From Dendrolimus kikuchii (lineage: Eukaryota; Arthropoda; Insecta; Lepidoptera; Lasiocampidae), in contig CM034412.1 of assembly GCA_019925095.2 (NCBI GenBank), positions 1,178,001 through 1,242,000 on the forward strand: a DNA stretch of 64,000 bases, read 5' to 3'. The stretch's first letter is position 1. Each line of letters begins with the position of its first letter. The translations under genes and the position numbers were made by a program. Below, piece after piece: positions 1 to 10,475 of this stretch. The notes beneath the pieces were generated by a model. It did no database searches. It was not told the origin of the DNA and saw only the letters and a list, made by a program, of their open reading frames with translations.

Positions 1-115
1 TAATGAAAGTAAATGAAGCGAAAGTTGTTTGTCAGGATCGTCGCAAGTGGAGATCTATAGTCTCTGCCTACTCACATGGGGAAAAGGCGTGATAATATGT
101 ATGTATGTATATGTA
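1..115 (+). mobile_element. 3' end of RTE-like LINE with TATG tail
   Basis: The + frame reads MKVNEAKVVCQDRRKW and on to a stop near position 91, like the C-terminus of RTE-type endonuclease/reverse transcriptase polyproteins. It is followed by a (TATG)n run. The 5' part lies outside the window. Only the extreme C-terminus is visible, so the clade is inferred. Confidence 0.55.
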
Positions 116-116
116 C

Positions 117-190
117 TATGGTCTGAATGTCTGGAATTGGCCCAAAGTGGTCCGTTGTCTATATTTTTTTATGATAAATAAGTTCACGTT
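117..190 (+). repeat. SINE S1 tail fragment
   Basis: The text matches the 3' half of the tRNA-derived SINE S1 (see 46053), including the 'GTCTGG...TTGGCCC...GTCCGTTGT' stretch, but lacks the tRNA-like head. A similar headless fragment lies at 63795-63870. Confidence 0.5.
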
Positions 191-215
191 GGACCATGAT
201 CATGCCTAAAGGTGG

Positions 216-466
216 TTATTCACTGCGAGCATTCGGCTGTAAAAAAAAATTACCATTCGATTTTGAGCATTTAGTTGATTCCACAATATCAGACGAAGCG
301 GTCGTTGTGTTACAAGTTGGATCAAAATACTGCACACTGTATTTTTTTTGCAACATAGTTCGCTCCATAGCCCGTTGAGCGACTTGGAACTTGTGGACCA
401 ATCCTGCTGTCAGTGTCCATGTCTCGGCCCCATAGGTCAGGACAGGGAGGACGCACTACTCGAAGA
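216..466 (-). mobile_element. RTE-like LINE remnant bordering the 52-bp array
   Basis: On the minus strand, 356-466 encodes VLTYG-like sequence followed by [17 protein letters not shown], the connection region of RTE-type reverse transcriptases. The same segment occurs in the longer copy at 31960-32490. It ends at about 356, where unrelated dispersed sequence begins; 261-328 of that recurs at 53215-53282. The minisatellite starts directly on its other side. Confidence 0.65.
261..328. repeat. 68-bp block shared with 53215-53282
   Basis: This 68-bp block, from TTTTGAGCATTTAGT to TTGGATCAAAAT, recurs with a few substitutions at 53215-53282. In both places it sits close to a tandem array: the 52-bp array here and the 104-bp array there. 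The parent element is not recognised. Confidence 0.7.
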
Positions 467-3400
467 CTTCTGTCTTTAAGTGTTGCCGAATGGTATATCT
501 ACATGCACTACTCGAAGACTTTTGTCTTCAAACATTGCGGAATGGTATATCTACATGCACTACTCGAAGACTTTTGTCTTCAAGCATTGAGAAATGGTAT
601 ATCTACATGCACTACTCGATGACTTTTGTCTTCGAGCATTGCGGAATGGTATATCTACATGCACTACTCGAAGACTTTTGTCTTCAAGCATTGAGAAATG
701 GTATATCTACATGCACTACTCGAAGACTTTTGTCTTCAAGCATTGCGGAATGGTATATCTACATGCACTACTCGAAGACTTTTGTCTTCAAGCATTGCGG
801 AATGGTATATCTACATGCACTACTCGATGACTTTTGTCTTCAAGCATTGCGGAATGGTATATCTACATGCACTACTCGAAGACTTTTGTCTTCAAGCATT
901 GCGGAATGGTATATCTACATGCACTACTCGAAGACTTTTGTCTTCAAGCATTGCGGAATGGTATATCTACATGCACTACTCGAAGACTTTTGTCTTCGAG
1001 CATTGCGGAATGGTATATCTACATGCACTACTCGAAGACTTTTGTCTTCGAGCATTGCGGAATGGTATATCTACATGCACTACTCGAAGACTTTTGTCTT
1101 CAAGCATTGAGAAATGGTATATCTACATGCACTACTCGAAGACTTTTGTCTTCAAGCATTGCGGAATGGTATATCTACATGCACTACTCGAAGACTTTTG
1201 TCTTCAAGCATTGCGGAATGGTATATCTACATGCACTACTCGAAGACTTTTGTCTTCAAGCATTGCGGAATGGTATATCTACATGCACTACTCGAAGACT
1301 TTTGTCTTCAAGCATTGCGGAATGGTATATCTACATGCACTACTCGAAGACTTTTGTCTTCAAGCATTGATAAATGGTATATCTACATGCACTACTCGAA
1401 GACTTTTGTCTTCGAGCATTGCGGAATGGTATATCTACATGCACTACTCGATGACTTTTGTCTTCAAGCATTGCGGAATGGTATATCTACATGCACTACT
1501 CGAAGACTTTTGTCTTCAAGCATTGCGGAATGGTATATCTACATGCACTACTCGAAGACTTTTGTCTTCGAGCATTGCGGAATGGTATATCTACATGCAC
1601 TACTCGAAGACTTTTGTCTTCGAGCATTGCGGAATGGTATATCTACATGCACTACTCGAAGACTTTTGTCTTCAAGCATTGAGAAATGGTATATCTACAT
1701 GCACTACTCGAAGACTTTTGTCTTCAAGCAATGCGGAATGGTATATCTACATGCACTACTCGAAGACTTTTGTCTTCAAGCATTGCGGAATGGTATATCT
1801 ACATGCACTACTCGAAGACTTTTGTCTTCAAGCATTGCGGAATGGTATATCTACATGCACTACTCGAAGACTTTTGTCTTCGAGCATTGCGGAATGGTAT
1901 ATCTACATGCACTACTCGAAGACTTTTGTCTTCGAGCATTGCGGAATGGTATATCTACATGCACTACTCGAAGACTTTTGTCTTCAAGCATTGAGAAATG
2001 GTATATCTACATGCACTACTCGAAGACTTTTGTCTTCAAGCATTGCGGAATGGTATATCTACATGCACTACTCGAAGACTTTTGTCTTCAAGCATTGCGG
2101 AATGGTATATCTACATGCACTACTCGAAGACTTTTGTCTTCAAGCATTGCGGAATGGTATATCTACATGCACTACTCGAAGACTTTTGTCTTCAAGCATT
2201 GCGGAATGGTATATCTACATGCACTACTCGAAGACTTTTGTCTTCAAGCATTGATAAATGGTATATCTACATGCACTACTCGAAGACTTTTGTCTTCGAG
2301 CATTGCGGAATGGTATATCTACATGCACTACTCGATGACTTTTGTCTTCAAGCATTGCGGAATGGTATATCTACATGCACTACTCGAAGCCTTTTGTCTT
2401 CAAGCATTGCGGAATGGTATATCTACATGCACCACTCGAAGACTTTTGTCTTCAAGCATTGCGGAATGGTATATCTACATGCACTACTCGAAGACTTTTG
2501 TCTTCAAGCATTGCGGAATGGTATATCTACATGCACTACTCGAAGACTTTTGTCTTCGAGCATTGCGGAATGGTATATCTACATGCACTACTCGATGACT
2601 TTTGTCTTCAAGCATTGCGGAATGGTATATCTACATGCACTACTCGAAGACTTTTGTCTTCAAGCATTGAGAAATGGTATATCTACATGCACTACTCGAA
2701 GACTTTTGTCTTCGAGCATTGCGGAATGGTATATCTACATGCACTACTCGAAGACTTTTGTCTTCAAGCATTGCGGAATGGTATATCTACATGCACTACT
2801 CGAAGACTTTTGTCTTCGAGCATTGCGGAATGGTATATCTACATGCACTACTCGATGACTTTTGTCTTCAAGCATTGCGGAATGGTATATCTACATGCAC
2901 TACTCGAAGACTTTTGTCTTCAAGCATTGATAAATGGTATATTTACATGCACTACTCGAAGACTTTTGTCTTCGAGCATTGCGGAATGGTATGTCTACAT
3001 GCACTACTCGAAGACTTTTGTCTTCAAGCATTGCGGAATGGTATATCTACATGCACTACTCGAAGACTTTTGTCTTCAAGCATTGCGGAATGGTATATCT
3101 ACATGCACTACTCGAAGACTTTTGTCTTCAAGCATTGAGAAATGGTATATCTACATGCACTACTCGATGACTTTTGTCTTCGAGCATTGCGGAATGGTAT
3201 ATCTACATGCACTACTCGAAGACTTTTGTCTTCAAGCATTGAGAAATGGTATATCTACATGCACTACTCGAAGACTTTTGTCTTCAAGCATTGCGGAATG
3301 GTATATCTACATGCACTACTCGAAGACTTTTGTCTTCAAGCATTGCGGAATGGTATATCTACATGCACTACTCGATGACTTTTGTCTTCAAGCATTGCGG

Positions 3401-4353
3401 AATGGTATATCTACATGCACTACTCGAAGACTTTTGTCTTCAAGCATTGCGGAATGGTATATCTACATGCACTACTCGAAGACTTTTGTCTTCGAGCATT
3501 GCGGAATGGTATATCTACATGCACTACTCGAAGACTTTTGTCTTCAAGCATTGAGAAATGGTATATCTACATGCACTACTCGAAGACTTTTGTCTTCAAG
3601 CATTGCAGAATGGTATATCTACATGCACTACTCGAAGACTTTTGTCTTCAAGCATTGCGGAATGGTATATCTACATGCACTACTCGAAGACGTTTGTCTT
3701 CGAGCATTGCGGAATGGTATATCTACATGCACTACTCGATGACTTTTGTCTTCAAGCATTGCGGAATGGTATATCTACATGCACTACTCGAAGACTTTTG
3801 TCTTCAAGCATTGAGAAATGGTATATTTACATGCACTACTCGAAGACTTTTGTCTTCAAGCATTGCGGAATGGTATATCTACATGCACTACTCGAAGACT
3901 TTTGTCTTCGAGCATTGCGGAATGGTATATCTACATGCACTACTCGAAGACTTTTATCTTCAAGCATTGAGAAATGGTATATCTACATGCACTACTCGAT
4001 GACTTTTGTCTTCAAGCATTGCGGAATGGTATATCTACATGCACTACTCGAAGACTTTTATCTTCAAGCATTGAGAAATGGTATATCTACATGCACTACT
4101 CGAAGACTTTTATCTTCAAGCATTGAGAAATGGTATATCTACATGCACTACTCGAAGACTTTTGTCTTCGAGCATTGCGAAATGGTATATCTACATGCAC
4201 TACTCGAAGACTTTTGTCTTCAAACATTGCGGAATGGTATATCTACATGCACTACTCGAAGACTTTTGTCTTCAAGCATTGCGAAATGGTATATCTACAT
4301 GCACTAGTCGAAGACTTTTATCTTCAAGCATTGCGGAATGGTATATCTACATA
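467..4353. repeat. 52-bp minisatellite, about 75 copies
   Basis: The unit begins GGAATGGTATATCTACATGC and contains CTCGAAGAC-TTTT-GTCTTCRAG, a hairpin with a 9-bp perfect stem when R is G. The first and last GGAATGG landmarks (487 and 4335) are exactly 74 x 52 bp apart, so there is no net indel over 3.85 kb. Variants are substitutions: GCGGAA, GAGAAA or GATAAA; CGAAGAC or CGATGAC; TTCAAG or TTCGAG. The reverse complement reads IPQCLKTKVFE-stop-C, matching [16 protein letters not shown] in the RTE-like copy at 32065-32105. About 42 bp of the unit is therefore LINE-derived and about 10 bp is new. The array ends ~100 bp from the splice donor of the APN exon at 4455-4729. Its long + strand ORFs are a by-product of the period (52 is 1 mod 3) and the lack of stops in the common unit. 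Confidence 0.97.
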
Positions 4354-4454
4354 TACTACTATGTATCTACTTTCTCTTATTTCCTAAAAACAGTGGTACT
4401 GTGGGGCCAAGCAATTATATATGTATAGAGCAATGTTTATTAAAAAGGATTTAC

Positions 4455-4729
4455 TCCTTCGCTTTAGTCGTCTCATCGAAATAAGAGCTGATGTAAGCTC
4501 CATTCAAGCTGATCTTCAGGTTGCCATAAAAGGGTAAGATCAAGGTGTAGTTCTGACCCTCCTCCAAAGCGCCGTTTAAGCTCAGGGTCAAAAAGTTGTA
4601 CGTGTCGTTGATTTTGACACTTGTGACGTCGGGCGAGTCGTTCTGACCCACAATTTTGACTTCGTCTACTTTTATACTCAAGTCTTCCGCGTGGAGTACT
4701 ATTTTCGGTGTTTCCTTTCTTGCTGTTAT
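4455..4729 (-). CDS. N-terminal-domain exon of a second aminopeptidase N
   Basis: This 275-bp exon has an acceptor TTACAG before 4729 and a donor GTAAAT after 4455. It encodes ITARKETPKIVLHAEDLSIK and on to SSYFDETTKAK, the beta-sandwich N-terminal domain of M1 aminopeptidases. NDT and NYT are potential N-glycosylation sites. It ends with GA of a split codon. Gene 1's first visible exon starts with the third base G followed by YLLTTQFE, so the usual 'KE-YLLTTQ' join is phase-compatible. Because it lies downstream of gene 1's stop yet encodes the N-terminal domain, it must belong to a second APN in the same orientation. Its later exons would lie below position 1. Its signal-peptide exon should be between 4.7 and 29 kb, but I could not find it. 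It could also be an isolated exon of a broken copy. Confidence 0.85.
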
Positions 4730-4811
4730 CTGTAACAATAATAACTCCTTCAATGAAGTTGTGGAAAGGTAAGATTATTTTTTCTCCTTTTTCATTTTTA
4801 TTGTTTAATTT

Positions 4812-5109
4812 TTATCGCAGGAGTTTAGCAGACAGCTCACTTGAGGGAAAGCGGTTACCATCGCCTATGAATATTTGCAACACCAAAGGTGCTACAAATG
4901 CGCTGCTGCTCTCTTAAGGGAGACTGGAACCTGGTTACTAATGCCGGAACACAACTCAAGGTTCTTATGGCGACGTACCTTAGACCAGGGGTGGTAGCCA
5001 TCCAGTCGGGCAAATGCCCTACCACCTGGCTGTGGGTTGTTTTGTCGCCTCTTACGACAATCCGCCCGGCCGCAGGAAATTGTTTTCTTTCTCCGTTCCA
5101 GCACGGATA
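4812..5109 (-). repeat. Retroposon family A copy
   Basis: Family A is a ~300-bp interspersed repeat. Read in sense it begins ATCCGTGCAGGAACGG and ends GCTGAACTCCTGCAATAAAA. At least seventeen full or partial copies are in this window. This one is nearly full length, antisense in the given text, with a degraded T-rich left end. No A/B boxes were seen, so it is not an obvious tRNA SINE; it may be the 3' end of a LINE. Confidence 0.85.
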
Positions 5110-5342
5110 AAGGTAATGCTGGCACCATTACCTCACTGGATACAAAGGCTTACTGCATTTTTAAGTGAAATAAGCTCCAGCCTTCCGGCCACCTGTGTTC
5201 TCGACCATTTAGTTAGCAAAACTTCGTTGGCGTTACCATGACGACATTTGTTAGTGAATTGCTGTGCTATCTTGGCCCTAGCGGAAGATCAACGCTGGTT
5301 GACTTAAACCGTGCCGAGCTAGATCCAATTTAGAACTTCATC
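5110..5342. other. Unassigned sequence with a repeat related to 23392-23685
   Basis: No gene is seen. Around 5115-5200 lies 'GGAAGGCTGGAGCTTA'-type sequence (reverse complement) that also occurs in the insertion at 23392-23685. The remainder is unrecognised. Confidence 0.4.
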
Positions 5343-5346
5343 TCAA

Positions 5347-5615
5347 CGTCTGTTGCCTGTCGTAAGTGGCGACAAAACAACCCACAGCCAGATGGTAGGG
5401 TAATTGCCCGTCTGGATGGCTACAATCTCTGGTCTAGTAGAGCATGCCGCCATAAGAACCTTGTGTTGTGTTCCGGTATTAGTGGCCAAGCTCCAGTGTC
5501 CCTTGAGCGGCAGAACATCGGTAGCGCCTTTGGTGTTACAAATGTGCATAGGCGATGGTAACCGCTTTCCATCAGGTTGGGCGCCTGCCTGTCTGCAGAA
5601 CTCGTGCAATTACAA
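5347..5615 (+). repeat. Retroposon family A copy, 5' truncated
   Basis: Sense copy beginning in the 'CCTGTCGTAAG.GGCGAC' part and ending 'CTCGTGCAATTACAAA'. It is diverged from the other copies. Confidence 0.8.
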
Positions 5616-5647
5616 AACCCAAACAAAGTCAATTGCATAATTATATT

Positions 5648-5950
5648 TGCGAGGGACGTTAGGAGACATAGCCCCCCCACAGGATAGACTAGGCGTGTTG
5701 CTGGGAAGTTTCTTTCGCCGTTTCTTCTCTCCCAGCCATAACACGTTACGAAACGGCAGTAAGATAGCGTAGGCCGCCGCGAACCGCCGATCCCGGCCCG
5801 CCGGGATCCTTCCCCTCGGGCTTTATATTACCCGTCGCCCGTTCTCAATTAGTGCTTTGTGTCGCCCTATGGTGGGCATCATTAAATTCATCCCCCTCTC
5901 ATGGCAACAGTCCAGCTGAGGTAAAACTCCTTAGGGAGCTCCCTCGACTA
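5648..5950 (+). repeat. Retroposon family B copy, truncated
   Basis: Family B is a ~515-bp A-tailed retroposon, best seen at 43611-44126. This copy covers the central part, from 'GCGAGGGACGTTAGG' to 'GGGAGCTCCCTCGA', and lacks both ends. Confidence 0.8.
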
Positions 5951-6182
5951 AACAAGGTTTCTTTTTGGAAATTTACCCATAAGAGACGAAATAGTCCTGA
6001 AAATGATATTGTTTCGGAAACATTTTCCCAAAATCTTGAACCTACTATTCCTGTAAACAGTGTTTCCTAACAATGTAAATAAATTCTTCACTTTCTTCAT
6101 GAATTCTTTTTAGCCACGATAGTGAATCTATAGAGAGGAACGAAAAAGCATGACGCCGTGAATTTAATAATTTAAACACTAT

Positions 6183-6464
6183 GGGCCTTACTTATAATCG
6201 TTTCTTAAATTTAAAGAAACTGCTCAGCAACTGATTAGTGAAAATCTTACCCATAAACTCCTCTTTAGTCGAATATTTTGGGTACAAACTACGTTAATCA
6301 TTCAAATTTCGTTTATCTGTATTCCTCTTAGATAAACAACATGTAATACACGTTTATAAGTAAAAAAGAAGATATTCATTGATTAGGGTCTGATTCTGAT
6401 TCTCTTACTTAAGAGATAGCTAATCGTTTCTTAAGGAGATTATTATAAGTAAGGCCGTATGCTC
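6183..6464. mobile_element. PIF/Harbinger-type MITE (family M)
   Basis: The terminal inverted repeats start GGCCTTACTTATAAT. Allowing one extra terminal base, the flanks are 3-bp TAT on each side. There is no transposase. Related copies are at 7440-7712 and 42591-42867, with a half copy at 23704-23826. The copy at 42591 shows a TTA duplication, which points to PIF/Harbinger. Confidence 0.75.
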
Positions 6465-6775
6465 ATAAATATAGAGTTAGAAATGTTTTAAAGTTTTGAA
6501 GTTCATAAGTGAAATTGAAACTAGAACATTTGTTTCCTATTTTTGCTATCGTCAGCCTCTCACGTCATTTGTTCAAAGTGAAAACATGGAATCTGAACAA
6601 TATATGTTATAATATATCTTAAATATGTAATATATGAAACGTAATATTCTGTATTAAAATATAATATAATTTATAAGCGTGGCAAAAATATTATAAAGGT
6701 AATAAATCTTATAATTATCGTAATACTCCTGATACTCTATATTTATCTCATTCTCTCGTAGACTACTTTTCTGAA
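6465..6775. repeat. AT-rich block, inverted copy at 23105-23390
   Basis: This block next to the MITE recurs in reverse orientation at 23105-23390 and, across an insertion, to 23703. Markers include 'AAGCGTGGCAAAAATATT' and 'CACGTCATTTGTTCAAAG'. No coding potential was seen. Confidence 0.7.
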
Positions 6776-7189
6776 GTTTCAATTCTGCCGTGTGCTGCTT
6801 CCACACACACACTTCTTTTTTAAACAGGGCCAATAGTGGGCCTTTTGTACTCCTACACGAATGAGAGTCTTAGATTTATAAAAATCCAAATAAAAAATTA
6901 TATATAGTATTTTTTTCAATCTAGTGTTTACATTAACTTTCTAGGGTTCTAAAAAAAATATATAGCATATAATTTTTTTCTAGAACATTCTTAAAAATAC
7001 TGGCTATCATGAAGAATAAACCATGGAAATTTCATTCGGCTAGGACTAGGGCATGATGTTCAGCCTATTTTGAGAATTCGTACGCCGCATTTTCAGCAAA
7101 CAAGGTTTGCACTTAGCATATTGTTGTGCCGGCATAATATCTGACACTACGCTGATTTTCAGTGCAAATTTCAGCTACTCCCGTTAACT
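6776..7189. other. AT-rich intergenic stretch
   Basis: No gene is seen. The segment around 7070-7180 ('ACGCCGCATTTTCAGCAAAC') recurs inverted at 62780-62870, so it is part of a dispersed repeat. Confidence 0.4.
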
Positions 7190-7192
7190 GCT

Positions 7193-7441
7193 TCATGCAT
7201 ACACGTTTGAAATGCTTTTTACCTGACCTCGTTTCAACACTTCTGCTATTTGATCATGATGTGTACGTCGCGGTCTACCGGTACCAACTCTACCATTGAC
7301 AATGCTGTCATATAGTTTTGTGATTCTGATTTCTTGCATTCTCTCTACATGCCCAAACCACCTTAATATTTCTCTTTTAACCGTTCTTAATACATCTTTA
7401 TTCAATTCACAACGCTTCCTTATCGAAATTGAAACAATCAC
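7193..7441 (-). pseudogene. LINE reverse transcriptase C-terminal fragment
   Basis: The minus frame encodes an 82-residue fragment containing [13 protein letters not shown] and GRPRRTHHDQIAEVLK. This is the C-terminal 'WFGHVERM...GRPR' region typical of RTE-like LINE polyproteins, but it differs from the RTE-A copies nearby. It is truncated at both ends and abuts a family M MITE. Confidence 0.7.
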
Positions 7442-7712
7442 GGCCTTACTTATAATAATCTCGTTAAGAAACGATTAGCCATCTCTTAAGCAAGAGAATC
7501 AGAATCAGACCCTAATCAATGAATACCTTTTTTTCACTTATGTACGCGTATTACCTGTTGTTTACCTAAGAGAGGCACAGATAAACGAAATTTGAATGAC
7601 TAACGTAGGTTGTACCCAAAATATTCGACTAAAGAGGAGTTTATGGGTAAGATTTTCACTAATCAGTTGCTGAGCAGTTTCTTTAAATTTAACAAAGGAT
7701 TAAGTAAGGCCC
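7440..7712. mobile_element. Family M MITE (PIF/Harbinger type)
   Basis: Opposite in orientation to the 6183 copy. Ends carry GGCCTTACTTATAAT and a degraded mirror end. Flanks are TCA on both sides if one extra end base is allowed. The interior shares 'CCCTAATCAATGAATA' and 'GAGGAGTTTATGGGTAAG' with the other copies. Confidence 0.75.
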
Positions 7713-7892
7713 TCAATGTCAATACCGTTGTGTGCTTTTAGTTCTGTGCCATTCAACCACATTGATTGAACAACGTTGAAAGATTTAAATTGGCTCACTG
7801 TGGTTGATTCATTCCAAGTTGTAAAACAAATGACTAGTCCAATATCGGCTTTACTAAACAAATCTCTTTTCTTACATCTTATCACCATTATT
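7713..7892. other. No recognised feature
   Basis: AT-rich sequence between a MITE and a LINE. The short minus ORF here has no recognisable domain. Confidence 0.3.
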
Positions 7893-8630
7893 TGGTACAT
7901 ATATATATAACTTCATGCCAGTTCCCTTGCGGGGTAGGCACGAACGACAGAGCGCCATTTAGGCTTATTCTTACACACCTCACTTGCTTCTTTACATTTA
8001 TAACTTTTGTCATGCACGCTCATCTGTTCTTAAGGCTCCTGACATCACCTTCTGCTAGTACACGATCAATTTGATCATGGAAGGCGTGTAGTGGCCTTCC
8101 ACGACTTCTGCATCCATCCACTTTTGCATTGTATATCTGTTTAGTCATTCTTTCATCATGGATTCTTTCCGGATGCCCGAACGACCGCAGCATTCCTTTC
8201 CTTGCCTTCACCCCGACACTCCCTTTCAGACCAACTCTCTTTCTTACTTCGGTATTACGAACGCGGTCCGCGAGCGTCACTCCGCCGATCTTGCGCAGTG
8301 CTCGCATCTCGACCGCGTTTACTCTACTTTCATGCTCTCTCTTCCATACCCAACTCTCGCTTCCATACGTGAACGTAGGTACCAGCACCGCGTTGTGTAT
8401 GGCGAGCTGGGCCTTCTGGCTGAGGTTCTTAGCGCCTAGAAGTTTACCTAACGCTCCATTCGCACTATTCACATTATTTGGTGTCGGCACAATCTGTCTT
8501 TTCCTTCCACACTCCTCTATTCTGACATACATCTTCTGTCACACCACAAATCATCATATCATCCTTCACACAATCCATCCATCTCTTTTTTTGGTCTACC
8601 TTAATATTTGTACCCCTCCATCTTATACTT
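7893..8630 (-). pseudogene. RTE-A LINE 3' part, broken ORF
   Basis: The minus strand encodes the C-terminal third of an RTE-like reverse transcriptase: [38 protein letters not shown] and [19 protein letters not shown]. It ends just before ...YPARELA through a frame break near 8020. The left border is a degraded ATGT/TA run, the usual 3' tail of this family. Several shorter copies in the window end at the same 'ACTTCACGCCAGTTCCC' boundary. Confidence 0.8.
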
Positions 8631-8696
8631 AGATTCTTTTTGTCACGTGACTATCATCACGTGACTTTACTAAACAAATGAACGTATTATTATGTC

Positions 8697-9010
8697 TACG
8701 TTTTATCCGTGCAGGAACGGAGAAAGAATACAGTTTTCGGCGGGCGGGCGGCCTGTCGTATGAGGCGACTAAACAACCCACAGCCAGGTGGTAGGGCATT
8801 TGCCCGACTGGATGGCTACCACCCCTGGTCTAGAGCATGCCGTCATAACAACCTTGAGTTGTGTTCCGGCGTTAGTGACCATGTTCCAGTTTCCCTTAAG
8901 AGAGCAGCATCGCATTTGTAGCACCTTTGGTGTTGCAAATGTCCATAGGCGATGGTAACCGCTATCCCTCCAGTGGGCCGTCTGCCTGTCTGCTGAACAA
9001 TACAATAAAT
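8697..9010 (+). repeat. Retroposon family A copy
   Basis: Nearly full-length sense copy from 'ATCCGTGCAGGAACGGAG' to 'CTGCTGAACAATACAATAAA'. Confidence 0.9.
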
Positions 9011-9455
9011 AGTCCTGCAATAAAAAAAATACGTTCCACAAGAGACTCATAACGCCCACGTTCATGACCGCGATTTTTGCCGTTACACTTGCTTGTGGGC
9101 GTTGCATTCATAAACTCTAGTGGAACGGACTATGAGACGTTGATGTCATAAACGACGAACTATACAAATGTTACTGCTTTATTTGAAAATCGCGCCATTT
9201 TCAACGTCAAGAATTAATGCTCTGTGGTTAACGCCCACTTCGACCTACCTCTTGACATGGGTCGTTGTGAGCGCTGTGTGATCCAAAATAATGACGTCAT
9301 TAGTGACATTTTCGCCTCGACCATAACGACCGTGGTCACCATGTGGAACAGCAGACAGAGCATTTTGGGCTTTGTGAGCTACTAGAGGAACGCGCCCAAT
9401 GAAAGAAGAGAAGATGGATTGAATCCTTCAAAAATCTTGAGTAAGTGAAATAAAG
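9011..9455. repeat. Dispersed 'AACGCCCAC...GGAACGCGCC' repeat
   Basis: Parts of this block ('ACCATAACGACC', 'TGTGGAAC', 'AGAGGAACGCGCC') recur at 31215-31350 and, reversed, at 60945-61075. The short flanking inverted motifs suggest a MITE, but I could not define its ends. Confidence 0.45.
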
Positions 9456-9902
9456 ATATGCAAATTCAAAAACATACCTTCATAAAAATAAAATCATCTT
9501 CAAAACAAAATATTTAAAATTAATTATTCTAAAAAAAATGTTTTACGATTATTAAAAAATCAACAGCTTTTCACGAATTATGACAGTTTGGATATGTCGA
9601 GATTTTATGTTTCTGACAAGGTAATGATTTTTTAGTCTTTTATTCTTTTCTTAAAGAAATGATTACAAAAAGGTCACATCTTAGTTATGCTAAAATGAAC
9701 TTAAGAGGCTATGTACACCTGATTCAAATCGGTCTTTCACCAAATCAGCCCAGCGGGCTGTTATTTACTTCGATGGAACAGCGCCTAATAAAACTTCAAT
9801 CGTGGCGAATATTGAAACTGAAAATACACGCCGCGCCCATATACCTACTCGATATTCAATTTATTTCATTCTGGGGCTCAGAGCTGGTGAGCGAGACAAA
9901 AT
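9456..9902. other. No recognised gene
   Basis: AT-rich sequence. An 86-codon + ORF at 9659-9919 has no recognisable domain and runs into a SINE-like unit, so I do not call it. Confidence 0.3.
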
Positions 9903-10475
9903 ATCCTAAAGTGAGATAGATCGCTTATATGCTTAATAGTCATTGAAATTTTGACATCATTACCTAAGCGGAGTTAGCCCAATAGTTTACCAAGCGCAAT
10001 AGTAAATAGCAGTTTTGGATCGACTGGGCGTAACTATGTTCTAAATCTCAGCCTTTCCAACACAAACAAAAGCGCAGGGTCGACAGGGAGGAGGGGGTTT
10101 TTAGTGGGTATTGGGGTTGCTCGCTCGTGCAGCAACGCTCGGAGTCTTCTACACTATTCTGTGACGTCGATCGCGGACGGAGCACCGCCAAGAGCATACT
10201 ATTGCTGCAGTGTTATCGCCCCCGACCGAGGCGTGTCGTTCCCCTAGCAACGACCCAGTTTGTGCGTAAATCGGTTAAGCATTTACCCTCGCCTCAAAAC
10301 AAAAAATAGTTTACCAAGCGCAATAGTAAATATCAGGTACAGGGTTCGAATCCTCGGACTGTAAAGTTTCTTTTTATTTTTCCAACGATTTTTTAGACAG
10401 GTAAACTTTATTAAAATGATGTTATTGTATTATGAAAAATCAAAATTATCAAAAATCGCTAAATAGGAGGTAGAA
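9903..10475 (+). repeat. tRNA-like repeat S3, unit 1, interrupted by a LINE
   Basis: First of two tandem ~250-bp units beginning ATCCTAAAGTGAGATAG. It contains a B-box-like GGTTCGAATCC, which suggests a tRNA-derived SINE. A 296-bp LINE tail splits it at 10009-10304. Confidence 0.7.
10009..10304 (+). mobile_element. Non-LTR retrotransposon 3' end (family L) in S3
   Basis: Poly(A)-ended fragment sharing 'GCGCAGGGTCGACAGGGAGG' and 'GGGGGTTTTTAGTGGGTATT' with 16320-16718. It is flanked by a 28-bp direct repeat of S3 sequence at 9981-10008 and 10305-10332. That is a target-site duplication typical of target-primed reverse transcription. Confidence 0.85.

Noticed and set aside
467..4353. CRISPR-like array
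   Set aside because: Units are contiguous with no unique spacers, and the window is plainly eukaryotic.
490..4428. Long + strand ORFs (up to 518 codons) with repeated MVYLHALLEDFCLQALRNGI-like text
   Set aside because: They are translations of the 52-bp minisatellite in all three frames. Open frames follow from the period and lack of stops, there is no promoter or other coding signature, and the sequence is LINE-derived on the other strand.
8709..8921. Recurring ORFs of ~70-110 codons in family A copies (e.g. MQERRKNT..., ...[17 protein letters not shown])
   Set aside because: They recur because the repeat recurs; different frames and both strands are open in different copies with no conserved frame.
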